Below are positions 1 to 9,860 of a DNA stretch of 64,000 nucleotides, piece after piece. Both the position numbers and the translations under genes were made by a program. The stretch spans positions 5,274,001 through 5,338,000 of the forward strand of contig NZ_CP117768.1 in the NCBI RefSeq assembly GCF_028623165.1, written 5' to 3'. Every line of letters begins with the position of its first letter. The first letter of the stretch is position 1. The stretch is from Nostoc sp. UHCC 0926 (GTDB taxonomy: Bacteria > Cyanobacteriota > Cyanobacteriia > Cyanobacteriales > Nostocaceae). The notes beneath the pieces were generated by a model, which did no database searches, had not been told where the DNA came from, and saw only the letters and a program-made list of their open reading frames with translations.

Positions 1-210
1 AGATGGATCTCGGAGGACACTTACGTTCTCAGTAGCACTCCAGCGTAATAAACGGTTGCCGTGAGCATCACTCCACACAACACTGTCATCTTCATGGAAG
101 TAAACAGCGCCTTCGCTATGGACTGCACCGTTGGCAAGCTTTTGGAGTGAAGCATCTGGAGGTATAATAGCACGCAGGCGATCGTCAAAAATTTCAATGG
201 CTTCAGTCAT
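1..210 (-). CDS. SMP-30/gluconolactonase family protein (N-terminal part, cut by window edge)
   Basis: The reverse strand from an ATG at 210 reads open for 70 codons to the window edge, so the gene is partial. It starts MTEAIEIFDDRLRAI and carries the segment SEGAVYFHEDDSVVWSD, followed by NRLLRW. This matches the first metal-binding strand (the SEGP/W-x-D region) of SMP-30/LRE beta-propeller lactonases, whose Glu binds the divalent cation. Family members hydrolyse sugar lactones such as gluconolactone. It is divergent from a locus encoding a GMC oxidoreductase, the enzyme class that can make such lactones, so a joint sugar-oxidation role is possible but inferred. Confidence 0.8.
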   Translation of the reverse strand, partial: MTEAIEIFDDRLRAIIPPDASLQKLANGAVHSEGAVYFHEDDSVVWSDAHGNRLLRWSATENVSVLRDPS

Positions 211-828
211 AGGAATCTGCTGTTATTTAACTTGGTTACTGACAATAAATAGCAGGTTAAAGTTAATATCAATTTAAAAACTAATAGTTTATAAAATTTA
301 TCCGCACTTTTTATAGATATCAAATATGCTTGATTTACATAATATATAAACAAAAGTCAAATTAAAATGAAATATTAGCATCTCTTTAGGCATAAATCAA
401 AATTAAGCCATTGGGTAGAATCTAAAATTTTAGATTGAGAATACCTTTGTTGCTCTGGGTTATACCAATCCATCTATCGCCAAAAATTTTCCCAATTCTC
501 AGTTAAAAATCCTAGTTAAAACAATTTTTTTCAAAATTTATCTATGTCTAAAGGCTGAATTTATGATTTTGGATATAGACCATTGATGAGTTGAAAAATT
601 CAGACTTTGTGATATAAAGTAAAGCGTGCAAGCAAAATTGCTCGCTGATGAGGGTGCAAAGATTACTAGTTATGCAAGTTCTTTGTTGTTATATCAATTC
701 GTAATTCGTAATGAAGCGGTGTAAGGTCTTGCGCTCAGACTCAGATTGCATCTGGTTTTTCGGGTTTGAATCTGTTGCCGGATTTGAAAGAATTGGTATA
801 ACTCTTATTCTTAACTTAAGAGTTGATT
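211..828. other. Divergent intergenic region, no gene seen
   Basis: About 600 AT-rich bases separate the leftward lactonase from the rightward Rieske-FAD gene. I see no convincing coding frame or RNA gene. It must hold both divergent promoters, but I cannot place them confidently. The stretch around 700-720 (ATTCGTAATTCGTAATGA) is of the short-repeat type common between genes in this genome. Confidence 0.5.
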
Positions 829-2458
829 ATGAAACAGATAGAAGCAGTTGTTGCCAATATAAATGATCTAAATGATGGTGAAATGCGACAGGTAGCTATC
901 GGCGAGACAGAAATTTTACTGACCCGATTAGATGGAAAGTTTCATGCCGTCGGCGCACACTGCTCTCATTATAAAGCGCCACTGGCAGAGGGGGGTACTG
1001 AGTGGACATCATGTTGTTTGCCCCTGGCACAATGCCTATTTTGACGTGACCAGTGGGGATCAACTAGAACCACCTGGCTTGGATTCTTTAGCCTGTTATC
1101 AGGTACGGATTGAAGGTGAAAACGTCATTGTCAGCGTCCCAGAGGAAACAACGGGATTGCGATCGCCTGCAATGGTACAATTTAACCCCAACGCTGATGG
1201 ACGCACATTTGTGATCTTAGGCGCAGGGGCGGCGGGTGTCCATGCCGCAGAAACTTTGCGAGTAGCTGGATATCAAGGGCGAATCGTCATGATCACTCAG
1301 GATAACAAGCTACCCTACGATCGCACCAAGCTGAGTAAAGACTACTTCATTGGTGAAACATCCTCAGAGGAAATGCCCCTGCGACCGCCAGATTTCTACA
1401 AAGAACACGCAATTGAAGTACTGTTGAATAAGCGAGTTGAACAGGTGCAAACAACGGCAAAAGCGATCACCTTTACCGATAGCGCAAGCGGTAGCGACGC
1501 AGGAGCGTCTGGTGATTCCTTGAATTATGATGCCTTGCTGGTAGCAACAGGAGGAAAACCACTCCAGCTAGATATTCCCGGTGCAGACTTGCAAAATATT
1601 CTCACATTACGCAGTTTTGATGATACTGATCGCATTTTGACACTGAGCAAGCAAAAAGGACAAGCGGTAGTCATTGGCTCCAGTTTTATCGGCATGGAAA
1701 CAGCAGCTGGGCTGAGTCAGCACGGCTTACAAGTAACTGTTGTTTCACCGGATTCTGTACCTTTTAAGAAAACCCTTGGTGAGGAAATTGGCAAAATATT
1801 TCAGCAAGTTCATGAGGAAAACGGTGTTTCCTTTAAGTTAGGTAGGAAAGCGGTTCAATTTGAAGGTAGTGACAAGGTAGAAGCTGTAATTTTAGATAAT
1901 GGCGATCGCCTCAAAGCAGATATAGTAATTGTCGGAATTGGTGTACAGCCTGCAACAGACTTTCTTGAAGGGATCGATTTGCATCCCAAAGATGGCAGTG
2001 TTGTTGTTGATGAATACTTGCGTGCAGGTGATGGCATCTATGCCGCAGGCGATATTGCCCGTTATCCCGATTGGCGCACAAGTGAATCACTTCGGGTTGA
2101 ACATTGGCGAGTCGCAGCACAGCAGGGGCGAATTGCAGCTCATAACATGGCAGGGAAAGCAGTTAAATTTAGAGGGCTTCCTTTGTTTTGGACGATGCAA
2201 TTCAAGTTTCCCTTGCGCTACATTGGCCACGCCGAAAGTTGGGATGAGATAATTGTAGATGGGGATTTGCAAAAACAGGAATTTATTGCTTTCTACGTCA
2301 AAAACAATCAAGTCTTGGCAGTTGCAACCAGTCATAAAGATACGGAAACAGCAGCTATGTCAGAATTGATGCGCTTGAACCAGATGTTAACTGTTGAGGA
2401 ATTACGGCGTGGTACAGTTGATTTGATTCAAAGACAGCCAGTTAATAACAAGCAATAG
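829..2458 (+). CDS. Rieske-FAD/NAD(P)H reductase (AIF-like), frameshifted in a G run
   Basis: This should be one protein of about 542 residues. An N-terminal Rieske [2Fe-2S] domain has ligands Cys45/His47 in HCSHY and Cys64/His67 in CPWHNAYFDV. It is followed by a pyridine nucleotide-disulfide-type reductase with an FAD motif (VILGAGAAGVHAAE), an NAD(P) motif (VVIGSSFIGMETAAGL) and a second FAD contact (DGIYAAGDIA). The ATG at 829 opens a frame that leaves the family sequence after LAEGG; the correct sequence (VLSGHHVVCPWHN) continues in the next frame. Removing one G from the six-G run at 990-995 restores the whole protein. It is either a real frameshift or a sequencing error; everything downstream is intact. 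It probably feeds electrons to or from the following GMC enzyme. Confidence 0.85.
1481..1512 (+). repeat. Dispersed palindrome-type repeat inside the Rieske-FAD frame
   Basis: The bases AGCGCAAGCGGTAGCGACG and the following AGGAGCGTCTGG encode a Ser/Gly/Ala-rich bulge (SASGSDAGASG) in a loop of the reductase domain. Nearly the same string occurs at 49972-50003, where it lies inside the copper ATPase gene on the opposite strand. This suggests a mobile short repeat tolerated in frame. Confidence 0.6.
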
Positions 2459-2494
2459 GTTTGAGATAAGAGTAATTTGGCATCTCCTGCATAT

Positions 2495-4084
2495 ATGACA
2501 AACATCACTGAACACTACGACATCATCATCATCGGTACGGGAGCCGGTGGAGGGACACTGGCTCACCGCCTCGCACCCACAGGTAAAAAAATTCTAGTGC
2601 TGGAACGAGGCGACTTTTTACCGAGAGAGAAAGCTAACTGGAGTCCAGGGGAGGTTTATCAAAAACATCGCTACCACGCAGATGAGGAATGGTATAACAA
2701 GGAAGGCAAAACCTTTAAACCGCAGACAGGCTACTGGGTTGGCGGCAATACCAAACTCTACGGTGCAGCCTTGATTAGATTACGCGAGCGAGATTTTGAA
2801 AGGGTAATTCACAAGGGAGGAATTTCTCCAGAATGGCCACTCAAGTACTCAAACTTTGAGCCGTACTATACCCAGGCAGAAAAGCTGTATGATGTGCATG
2901 GTAAGCAAGGGGAAGACCCAACCGAACCACCTCGCAGCGAACCATATCCCTATGAGCCAGTGAGTCATGAGCCGGATATGCAGGAATTGGCTGATGGCAT
3001 CCGCGAACTAGGTTACTACCCATTTCATCTACCACTGGGATTAAAACTCAATGAAAGCGATCGCACTAAAAGTCCCTGTATTCGCTGCGATACTTTTGAT
3101 GGATACCCTTGTCTGGTAGATGCAAAAGCCGATGCTGATGTTAACGCCATTCGTCCCAGCCGCGAAATGTATGCTAATTTTACCCTTTTAACTAATGCTA
3201 AAGTCTTACGGCTGCATACCAGTGAGTCGGGGCGAGAGGTTACGAGTGTAGAAACTGAAATTGCCGGAGAGTCACATTGGTTCGCAGGTGATATTGTAGT
3301 TGTTGCCTGTGGCTCTATCAACTCGGCTCTCTTGCTTTTACGATCTGCTAATGACAAACATCCCAATGGATTGGCAAACAGTTCCGATCAGGTGGGGCGG
3401 AATTATATGAAACAGTTGGAAACTGCGATCGTTTCCATACATCTAAATGTAAATCGCGCCAACTTTCAGAAAACGATCGCCGTCAACGATTTTTATTGGG
3501 GAGAGCCGGATTTTCCTTATCCAATGGGAATGGTGCAAAATACTGGCAATGTCCTAGCTGATATGATTCCCGCCGAGGCTCCGCCGCTGATGGCTCCGTT
3601 TATTAAACTAATTCCTGAATATGAGCGGCATTTGCTTGCTGAAAGATCAGTGGGCTGGTGGTTGCAAACAGAAGATTTACCAGACCCGAATAATCGGATT
3701 CGGGTAGTGGGTGACAAAACTTATATTGACTATACACTGAACAATACCGAAGCAGGCGATCGCTTAATCCATCGTTGGACATCTGTACTCAAGTCAATTC
3801 CTAACTCCGCTAAACACGTCCTACCATTTAGTATTTATCCCCGCACTACTATACCAGAACAAGCAGTTGCCCATCAATGCGGTACTTGTCGATTTGGCAC
3901 AGATCCTAAAACCTCAGTCCTTGACATCAATTGCCGTACCCATGATGTCGATAATCTCTATGTGGTTGATAGTAGTTTCTTTCCCTCAAATTCAGGTGCT
4001 AACCCGACATTAACAATTATGGCGAATGCATTGCGGGTTGGCGACCGCATAGCTGAACGCTTGAAATCAAAAGGAGAAACATGA
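2495..4084 (+). CDS. GMC family FAD-dependent oxidoreductase
   Basis: The 529-residue protein starts at an ATG 36 bases after the Rieske-FAD stop (an in-frame TTG lies 18 bases earlier). The FAD-binding motif is at the N-terminus (IIIIGTGAGGGTLAHRL), followed by LVLERG and the substrate-side segment GYWVGGNTKLYGAAL. The C-terminal GMC domain is complete (HQCGTCRFG, then VVDSSFFPSNSGANPTLTIMA), with the His and Asn expected at the catalytic site. GMC enzymes oxidise alcohols or sugars; the substrate cannot be read. Likely co-transcribed with the preceding Rieske-FAD gene and the following small protein, whose start overlaps this stop. Confidence 0.9.
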   Translation: MTNITEHYDIIIIGTGAGGGTLAHRLAPTGKKILVLERGDFLPREKANWSPGEVYQKHRYHADEEWYNKEGKTFKPQTGYWVGGNTKLYGAALIRLRERDFERVIHKGGISPEWPLKYSNFEPYYTQAEKLYDVHGKQGEDPTEPPRSEPYPYEPVSHEPDMQELADGIRELGYYPFHLPLGLKLNESDRTKSPCIRCDTFDGYPCLVDAKADADVNAIRPSREMYANFTLLTNAKVLRLHTSESGREVTSVETEIAGESHWFAGDIVVVACGSINSALLLLRSANDKHPNGLANSSDQVGRNYMKQLETAIVSIHLNVNRANFQKTIAVNDFYWGEPDFPYPMGMVQNTGNVLADMIPAEAPPLMAPFIKLIPEYERHLLAERSVGWWLQTEDLPDPNNRIRVVGDKTYIDYTLNNTEAGDRLIHRWTSVLKSIPNSAKHVLPFSIYPRTTIPEQAVAHQCGTCRFGTDPKTSVLDINCRTHDVDNLYVVDSSFFPSNSGANPTLTIMANALRVGDRIAERLKSKGET

Positions 4085-4452
4085 TGACAAACGATGAACA
4101 ACAAGACCAACCACAGATTGAATCTCAACAAATTGGCTCAGATGCAACGGATTCTCGTCCTATAGCTACAAGTTTAGGGGCTGTGGGAGGTGGTGTAGCA
4201 GGAGCCGCACTGGGTCGCTCAATTGCGGGTAAACTCGGTGCTGCGATCGGTGGGGTTGCAGGAGCGATCGCTGGTGGCGTTGCAGGTAATCAGCTAGTAG
4301 GGTACACTGAGGATTTCATTGAAGAACTCCAGCCGATAATTGGATTGCGATTAGGAGCCGATCACAAACCAGTTGAACTACCCCGTCACTACACTTGGGA
4401 AGAACTACAGGCGCTGTCAAAATCCCAAGGTGGAGAAATCCAAGCTACCTAA
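4081..4452 (+). CDS. Glycine-zipper small membrane protein
   Basis: A 123-residue protein starts in an ATGA overlap with the GMC stop codon, so the two are translationally coupled; a second ATG follows immediately. Residues about 30-75 form a Gly/Ala-rich zipper (GAVGGGVAGAALGRSIAGK, then GGVAGAIAGGVAGNQ), the pattern of glycine-zipper 2TM proteins that pack two helices in a membrane. The polar C-terminus (HYTWEELQALSKSQGG) has no recognised domain. It may anchor the GMC/Rieske oxidoreductase pair at a membrane, an inference from coupling only. Confidence 0.8.
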   Translation: MMTNDEQQDQPQIESQQIGSDATDSRPIATSLGAVGGGVAGAALGRSIAGKLGAAIGGVAGAIAGGVAGNQLVGYTEDFIEELQPIIGLRLGADHKPVELPRHYTWEELQALSKSQGGEIQAT

Positions 4453-4566
4453 GCCAAAATGGTATAAAGCACCGTCCGAAAGCTTTAGTGCGTTTGGACT
4501 AATCTCCATAACGCACCCTACATATATATAGTTATATTTTTTCATCCAATCAAATCAGATTAAAAC

Positions 4567-4679
4567 CTCGTTTCCAACCTCTGGCTGGAAATGCTCTTCA
4601 ATTGCGGCTCTGCCGCTAGTCTTGAGGCGGCAGCCCCCCATTAGGCATTCCCATCTCCGACTGGGAAGGAGACAACGAG
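4567..4679. repeat. Foldback repeat (CTCGTT family), copy 1
   Basis: About 113 bases begin CTCGTTTCCAACCTCTGG and end AACGAG, giving complementary ends. The core includes GAGGCGGCAGCCCCCC. The same architecture recurs at 25131-25244 and 30136-30247. The first 30 bases are close to the reverse complement of the right end of the 25 kb copy. It has no coding capacity and is a non-autonomous, MITE-like element. It fills most of the 4453-4766 gap, which has no gene. Confidence 0.7.
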
Positions 4680-4766
4680 ACAATCTCTAAAAGCTTGTTC
4701 AATCAAATCAGATTGCTACTATATTGCCCTCAACTGAGAACTGCTATAACTCCTGAAATTTTTGTG

Positions 4767-6896
4767 CTACAAAGAAACACGACGTAACAGCATGAGAGAG
4801 CGGTCTGTAACTGGCACAGTTTGCTCACCCATAATCAATTTTCCTGAGTTAAGAAAGCGAGATTCGTTGGTGTCAATAATTATTTCCCATTCCCTGTCCT
4901 GGAAAACATTGGGTAAGGCAAACTCAATCATTTCGTAGTGAGCATTAAAAAATAGTAGAAAGCTCTCATCAATAATACGTTCACCGCGAGGGCCAGGAGT
5001 AACAATGCCCTCGCCATTCAAGAAGATTTCCATAGCTTTGGCATAACTAACTAGCCACTGCTTTTGGGTCATTTCACTACCATCGGCATTAAACCAACCA
5101 ATATCACTAATACCCAAACCGTGAATCGCACGGCCTTGAAACCACTTACGCCGGCGAAATACTGGATGCTGATGACGAAAATTAATCAGTTCGCGGGTAA
5201 AGTCTAGTAGTTCGGCATTAGACTTTTGTAAACTCCAATCACGCCAGGAAAGTTCATTATCTTGGCAGTAGACATTGTTGTTACCCTTCTGACTAAAACC
5301 AATTTCATCTCCTCCTAGTAGCATGGGTATGCCTTGAGATAGCATTAAAGTTGCTAAAAAGTTGCGCCGCTGACGTTCCCGTAAGCGAATCACGTCTGGC
5401 TCAAGGGTTTCTCCTTCTACACCGCAATTCCAAGATCGGTTATGGCTTTCCCCATCCCGGTTATCTTCGCCGTTGGCCTGATTATCCTTTTGGTTGTAGC
5501 TGACCAAATCATTGAGCGTGAAGCCATCATGAGCAGTGACGAAATTAATACTGGCACTGGGATTGCGCCCGTTTGCTTGGTAAAGATCAGGGCTACCAGT
5601 AAAACAGTAAGCAAATTCTCCGAGGCTATCATCTTCACCACGCCAAAAATCCCGCACAGTATCACGATACCTGCCATTCCATTCAGACCAACGTAAAGGA
5701 AAATTGCCAACTTGATAACCGCCTTCTCCTAAATCCCAAGGTTCAGCAATCAGCTTCACATCTGCCAGAACTGGATCTTGATGAATAATATCAAAAAAAG
5801 CTGCGAGATTATCTACTTCATATAGTTCTCGCGCTAATGCCGAAGCTAAATCAAAGCGAAAGCCATCAACATGCATTTCTGTTACCCAATAGCGCAGACT
5901 ATCCATGATTAACTTCAAAACTTGGGCATGACGCACATTCAGAGAGTTGCCGCAACCTGTGAAGTCCATGTGGTAACGAGAGTTATCTTTGATCAAGCGG
6001 TAGTACACACTATTATCGATACCTCGCAGCGACAATGTTGGCCCTAAATGATTGCCTTCGCCAGTGTGGTTATAAACTACATCTAAAATTACTTCAATGC
6101 CAGCAAAGTGTAAGTCCTTTACCATCTGCTTAAACTCGGTCACTTGTTCTCCGAGTGAGCCACTAGCACTGTAACCGGAGTGGGGTGTGAAATAATTAAT
6201 GGAATCGTAACCCCAATAGTTTTTGAGTCCTTTATTTACCAGAAATCCTGGAGAAGATAAAAAGTGATGTACAGGCATCAATTCTACAGATGTGATTCCT
6301 AGTTGTTGGAGATATTGAATTGCCGCTGGATGTCCCAGCCCTGCATAAGTACCACGTAATTCTTCTGGAATTTCTGGGTGTAGCTTAGTAAAACCTTTAA
6401 CGTGAGTTTCATAAATAATAGTTTCGTGCCACGGTCTACCAAGTGGTTTGTCGTCTCCCCAATCAAAGGACTGATCAACAACAACACACTTTGGCATAAT
6501 TTGGGCATTATCTAAATCGGAAAAAGCTAGGTCTTCTTCTGATGCATCTAAAGAGTAGCCAAAAATAGCTGAACTCTCGTTAATTTCCCCATCAATTGCC
6601 TTGGCATAGGGATCAATTAGTAGTTTATTAGGGTTAAAGCGATGACCAGCTTCTGGGGCCCAATGGCCATGGACTCTAAACCCATAGCGTTGTCCGGGCC
6701 CCACTCCTGGTAAATAAGCGTGCCAAACAAAATTATTTTTTTCTGTTAAAGGTAAGCGAATTTCGTGATTATCAACATCAAACAAACAAAGTTCTACACC
6801 TGTTGCATTTTCGGAAAACAAAGCGAAGTTTGTGCCTTTGCCATCCCAACTAGCACCCAAGGGATATACATTTCCAGGCCATATAGATACATACAT
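4767..6896 (-). CDS. glgX: Glycogen debranching enzyme GlgX (isoamylase type)
   Basis: The 709-residue start MYVSIWPGNVYPLGASWDG is preferred over an in-frame ATG 39 bases upstream because family members begin this way. An N-terminal CBM48 (GTNFALFSENATGVELCLF) precedes a GH13 barrel. Conserved regions are DVVYNHTGEG, VDGFRFDLASAL (nucleophile Asp), KLIAEPWDLGEGGY (acid Glu) and FVTAHDGFTLNDLVSYN. It cleaves alpha-1,6 branches in glycogen during mobilisation in the cytosol. It stands alone on its strand. Length and motifs are complete. Confidence 0.95.
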   Translation of the reverse strand: MYVSIWPGNVYPLGASWDGKGTNFALFSENATGVELCLFDVDNHEIRLPLTEKNNFVWHAYLPGVGPGQRYGFRVHGHWAPEAGHRFNPNKLLIDPYAKAIDGEINESSAIFGYSLDASEEDLAFSDLDNAQIMPKCVVVDQSFDWGDDKPLGRPWHETIIYETHVKGFTKLHPEIPEELRGTYAGLGHPAAIQYLQQLGITSVELMPVHHFLSSPGFLVNKGLKNYWGYDSINYFTPHSGYSASGSLGEQVTEFKQMVKDLHFAGIEVILDVVYNHTGEGNHLGPTLSLRGIDNSVYYRLIKDNSRYHMDFTGCGNSLNVRHAQVLKLIMDSLRYWVTEMHVDGFRFDLASALARELYEVDNLAAFFDIIHQDPVLADVKLIAEPWDLGEGGYQVGNFPLRWSEWNGRYRDTVRDFWRGEDDSLGEFAYCFTGSPDLYQANGRNPSASINFVTAHDGFTLNDLVSYNQKDNQANGEDNRDGESHNRSWNCGVEGETLEPDVIRLRERQRRNFLATLMLSQGIPMLLGGDEIGFSQKGNNNVYCQDNELSWRDWSLQKSNAELLDFTRELINFRHQHPVFRRRKWFQGRAIHGLGISDIGWFNADGSEMTQKQWLVSYAKAMEIFLNGEGIVTPGPRGERIIDESFLLFFNAHYEMIEFALPNVFQDREWEIIIDTNESRFLNSGKLIMGEQTVPVTDRSLMLLRRVSL

Positions 6897-7556
6897 AAGT
6901 GAAATACCAAAAGCTAATTTTACTGTTACTAACAAACTTGAAGATGTGTTGAATAGTAATTTCTGTAAGTTAATTTCAACATGAAAGCTAACAAATTTGA
7001 ATTAAGGAAATCTTACCATAGAGCTTTGATAATTAAAAACTCTTATCAGCAGATGACAAGGATTGGTTTTCATTTCCAGCTAGAAGATAATTTTTGGTAT
7101 TGTCAATTGACAATATCAATATTGAGAACGCCGTTATTACTACTTGACTCATAAATTCGCTAACAAGTTTATTTGCCAAATATTTCAATCCTAATAGTTC
7201 TATCAAAAATAGCGGACACCTACATCTACCAAAATGACGTAATTTATCTCAGTCAACGTGTAGATTTACTTAAAACATCTTTTGTGCATCTTTAATGTCA
7301 ATTTTTGGATTGACTTACACAGTATTTTTGCTTAATGCATCTGTTAATACTGATAAAAAGGCACATTGAAACGAATATTGCTAGGTGGTTGTATAGCATC
7401 AGGAGTGATAACTATAAAACTAAAGCATGAGTGGCGATTGACGGTGGCAAGTAATAGAGGCATCGCACTTACTGATTACATCTACTTTGCCACGCTCAAT
7501 CTAATTAATTAGAGTTAAATATATTTAATAGTCTGTCAACAGAACTTGAAATTATT
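6897..7556. other. Intergenic region between divergent glgX and CNNM gene
   Basis: About 660 AT-rich bases with only short, compositionally poor frames. It should hold the divergent promoters of glgX and the downstream transporter-like gene. I see no RNA gene or clear repeat. Confidence 0.5.
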
Positions 7557-8897
7557 ATGAACAGCCAACTTAATTTGGTTACAGCAAGCAAGTTACTAGC
7601 CCTAATTTTCTTGGTACTAGCCAACGGCTTTTTTGTAGCAGCAGAATTTGCCTTAGTCGTTTTACGTCGTAGTCGTGTCGAGCAGCTAGTTGCTGAAGAA
7701 CATCCTCAGGCAAAGGCTTTACAACGTGCAGTCAACAACTTGGACTCTTATCTTGCAGCAACTCAACTTGGCGTTACTATGTCTTCTCTGGGCTTAGGTT
7801 GGATTGGAGAACCAGCACTAGCTGTACTCGTTGAGCCGGCTTTCCACTGGCTGCCAAAATCCTTGGCCTTGTTGAGCGCCCATACCCTATCAGTGATTGT
7901 AGCATTCATAATCATTACCTGTCTCCATATCGTTTTGGGAGAATTAGCTCCTAAGAGTCTGGCACTTCAACGTACAGAAGGCACTGCCTTCGCTGTGATT
8001 AATCTGTTAGAACTATACTTAGCTGTATTTCGCCCAGCTGTCGAGGGTTTGAATAATATCGGAAATTTCGTTCTCAAACTTATCGGCTTGCAACCAGGAA
8101 ATGCCGAACAATTATTTCATTCTACTGAAGAATTGAAACTTTTAGTCGCAGCTAGTCATGAAGCAGGTCTATTGGGGTCAGCCGAACAAGATGTAGTGGA
8201 GCGAGTGTTTAGTATTGGCGATCGACGAGTTAGTGCGTTTATGACACCACGTACAGAGATGGAATGGCTTAACATTGATCAGCCGCTTGAAATAGTCCGC
8301 CATCAAGTCATCAAAAGTATGCATTATTTCTTTCCAGTTGGACAGGATAGCGTTGATAATTTATTAGGTGTTGTACAAACCAAAGAATTTTTAGCCCATA
8401 ATCCAACTCAACCGATTGAATTGCAAGCCTTATTAAAACCACTCTTGTATGTGCCAGAAAGCATGAATGCTTTGAAACTCCTAGATTTATTTAAGAAATC
8501 TGGGACTCACATTGCCTTAATCGTGGATGAGTATGGTGTGACACAAGGTTTGGTTACACTCACTGACATTATAGAAGCGATTGTGGGTGATATCCCGTCG
8601 AGTGAAGAGCTAACCGACCCTGAGATTGTGCAACGCGAGGATGGATCTTGGTTGTTAGATGGACTATTGCCCATTGACGAGTTGAAAGAAATTCTCAACA
8701 TCAAAAAGTTACCACCACAGGCAGGAATCAACTATCAAACTTTAGGGGGTTTTATTGTGAACCAGCTTGGACATATTCCCTCTACTGCTGAATATTTTGA
8801 GTGGGCGGGACTACGTTTTGAAGTAATTGACCTGGATGGGAACCGAGTTGATAAAGTGCTAGTTGCCCGTGTAAGCACTCATTCAAAAGCTGTCTAA
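7557..8897 (+). CDS. CNNM/HlyC-CorC family membrane protein with CBS pair
   Basis: The 446-residue protein has an N-terminal DUF21/CNNM membrane domain with about four hydrophobic segments. Typical motifs are NGFFVAAEFALV near residue 25 and LGELAPKSLAL near 125. A Bateman module of two CBS domains follows (VFSIGDRRVSAFMTPR onward; ALIVDEYGVTQGLVTLTDI), then a C-terminal CorC_HlyC domain (GSWLLDGLLPIDELKE to the end). Relatives are linked to Mg2+ or Co2+ efflux; the hemolysin label is historical. The transported ion is not readable. It is probably monocistronic. Confidence 0.9.
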   Translation: MNSQLNLVTASKLLALIFLVLANGFFVAAEFALVVLRRSRVEQLVAEEHPQAKALQRAVNNLDSYLAATQLGVTMSSLGLGWIGEPALAVLVEPAFHWLPKSLALLSAHTLSVIVAFIIITCLHIVLGELAPKSLALQRTEGTAFAVINLLELYLAVFRPAVEGLNNIGNFVLKLIGLQPGNAEQLFHSTEELKLLVAASHEAGLLGSAEQDVVERVFSIGDRRVSAFMTPRTEMEWLNIDQPLEIVRHQVIKSMHYFFPVGQDSVDNLLGVVQTKEFLAHNPTQPIELQALLKPLLYVPESMNALKLLDLFKKSGTHIALIVDEYGVTQGLVTLTDIIEAIVGDIPSSEELTDPEIVQREDGSWLLDGLLPIDELKEILNIKKLPPQAGINYQTLGGFIVNQLGHIPSTAEYFEWAGLRFEVIDLDGNRVDKVLVARVSTHSKAV

Positions 8898-9028
8898 TTT
8901 TTAATTTATTTTATTTCCAAAGGAAGATGATTTGAATTCAGATATCTGTCTTTAGATAAATAGAATTTAACTGAGGGAACCGTTAAAATGTCTGAATTAA
9001 AAAAATCACCTGACTGAGAGCTAAAGAT

Positions 9029-9181
9029 ATGTTAGGTATACTTTGGGGAATTGTAGTTCTACTATTTGCTTTTTGGGCATTAGGACTCGCATTTCATATC
9101 GCTGGAAATTTAATTCATATAGTGTTAATTGTAGCCATAGCCCTTGCTATCTATAATTTTGCTAAAAGCCGTGCTATGTAA
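9029..9181 (+). CDS. Small hydrophobic protein (lmo0937/DUF5670-like)
   Basis: A 50-residue frame starts MLGILWGIVVLLFAFWALG and continues FHIAGNLIHIVLIVAIALAIYNF. It has two hydrophobic helices around a short polar turn and ends KSRAM. This fits the lmo0937/DUF5670 family of tiny membrane proteins, often stress-associated in bacteria. It begins about 130 bases after the CNNM gene on the same strand. The family call is from pattern and memory; function is unknown. Confidence 0.75.
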   Translation: MLGILWGIVVLLFAFWALGLAFHIAGNLIHIVLIVAIALAIYNFAKSRAM

Positions 9182-9481
9182 ATGAATAAATGATCACACG
9201 TTCATGACTTTTAACTCAGTTAGCTGCATGATAAGCTACATAGCCGAATAGTAGTTTTGTTAATAAGGTGATTATTGGTTGTGGAGCACCAGCGACTGCC
9301 CTTCATCCAGTCTCGAATGGCGATCGCCCTTGACAAGACTTAAGCTTTCAGCTGCTGTATTCTCTGAGAGCGATCGCACCCCTCCTGAAACACCAAGAGC
9401 TTACCTTTGTGGCTTCACCCAACCGGAGTTAATTAATCTGATTTCCTACTGTATTGCCTCGTGATCGCCTGTTTAGCCTTG

Positions 9482-9856
9482 GCGCAAAAAGATTTGATCG
9501 TCGTTTTCACTCCGAAACCGAAAGCTTAGAAGACAGTGGCTACCAAGGAATTTCTAAATTACACACTAATGGTCACTTACCTCAGAAAAAACCTAAAGGA
9601 GGTAAGTTAACCAAGGAACAAAAGCAATCCAACCGCGCTTTAGCGAGTCGTCGAGTAGTGATTGAACATGTTAATCGGCGTTTAAAAGTTTTTCGGATTT
9701 TAAGTCAGCGCTACCGCAATCGTAGGAAACGTAATGGAAGAGCGCTGTCATTTAATTGCTGCGATTTATAATTACGAAGTTCAAAAAGAAGCCTAAATTT
9801 CTCTTGGATTTAGTCAGCCCTCAACCATACCACAAAACTTTTTTGCAAGAGGTCTA
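9482..9856 (+). pseudogene. IS5-type (DDE_Tnp_4) transposase C-terminal remnant with right end
   Basis: Only the last third of a transposase remains: DSGYQGISKLHTNGHLPQKK, then GGKLTKEQKQSNRALASRRV and VIEHVNRRLKVFRILSQRYR. After RRKR the frame is lost and the expected tail (HLIAAIYNYEVQKEA) continues in another frame to a stop near 9796. The bases at 9841-9856 (TTTTGCAAGAGGTCTA) look like the right terminal repeat seen in cyanobacterial IS5 relatives. No left end or DDE N-terminal part is visible upstream, so the element is a dead 3' fragment. Confidence 0.8.
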
Positions 9857-9860
9857 GTTT

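Noticed and set aside
9279..9464. 61-codon frame left of the transposase remnant
   Set aside because: Contains HIP1 octamers and no transposase-like residues; not part of the IS5 fragment.
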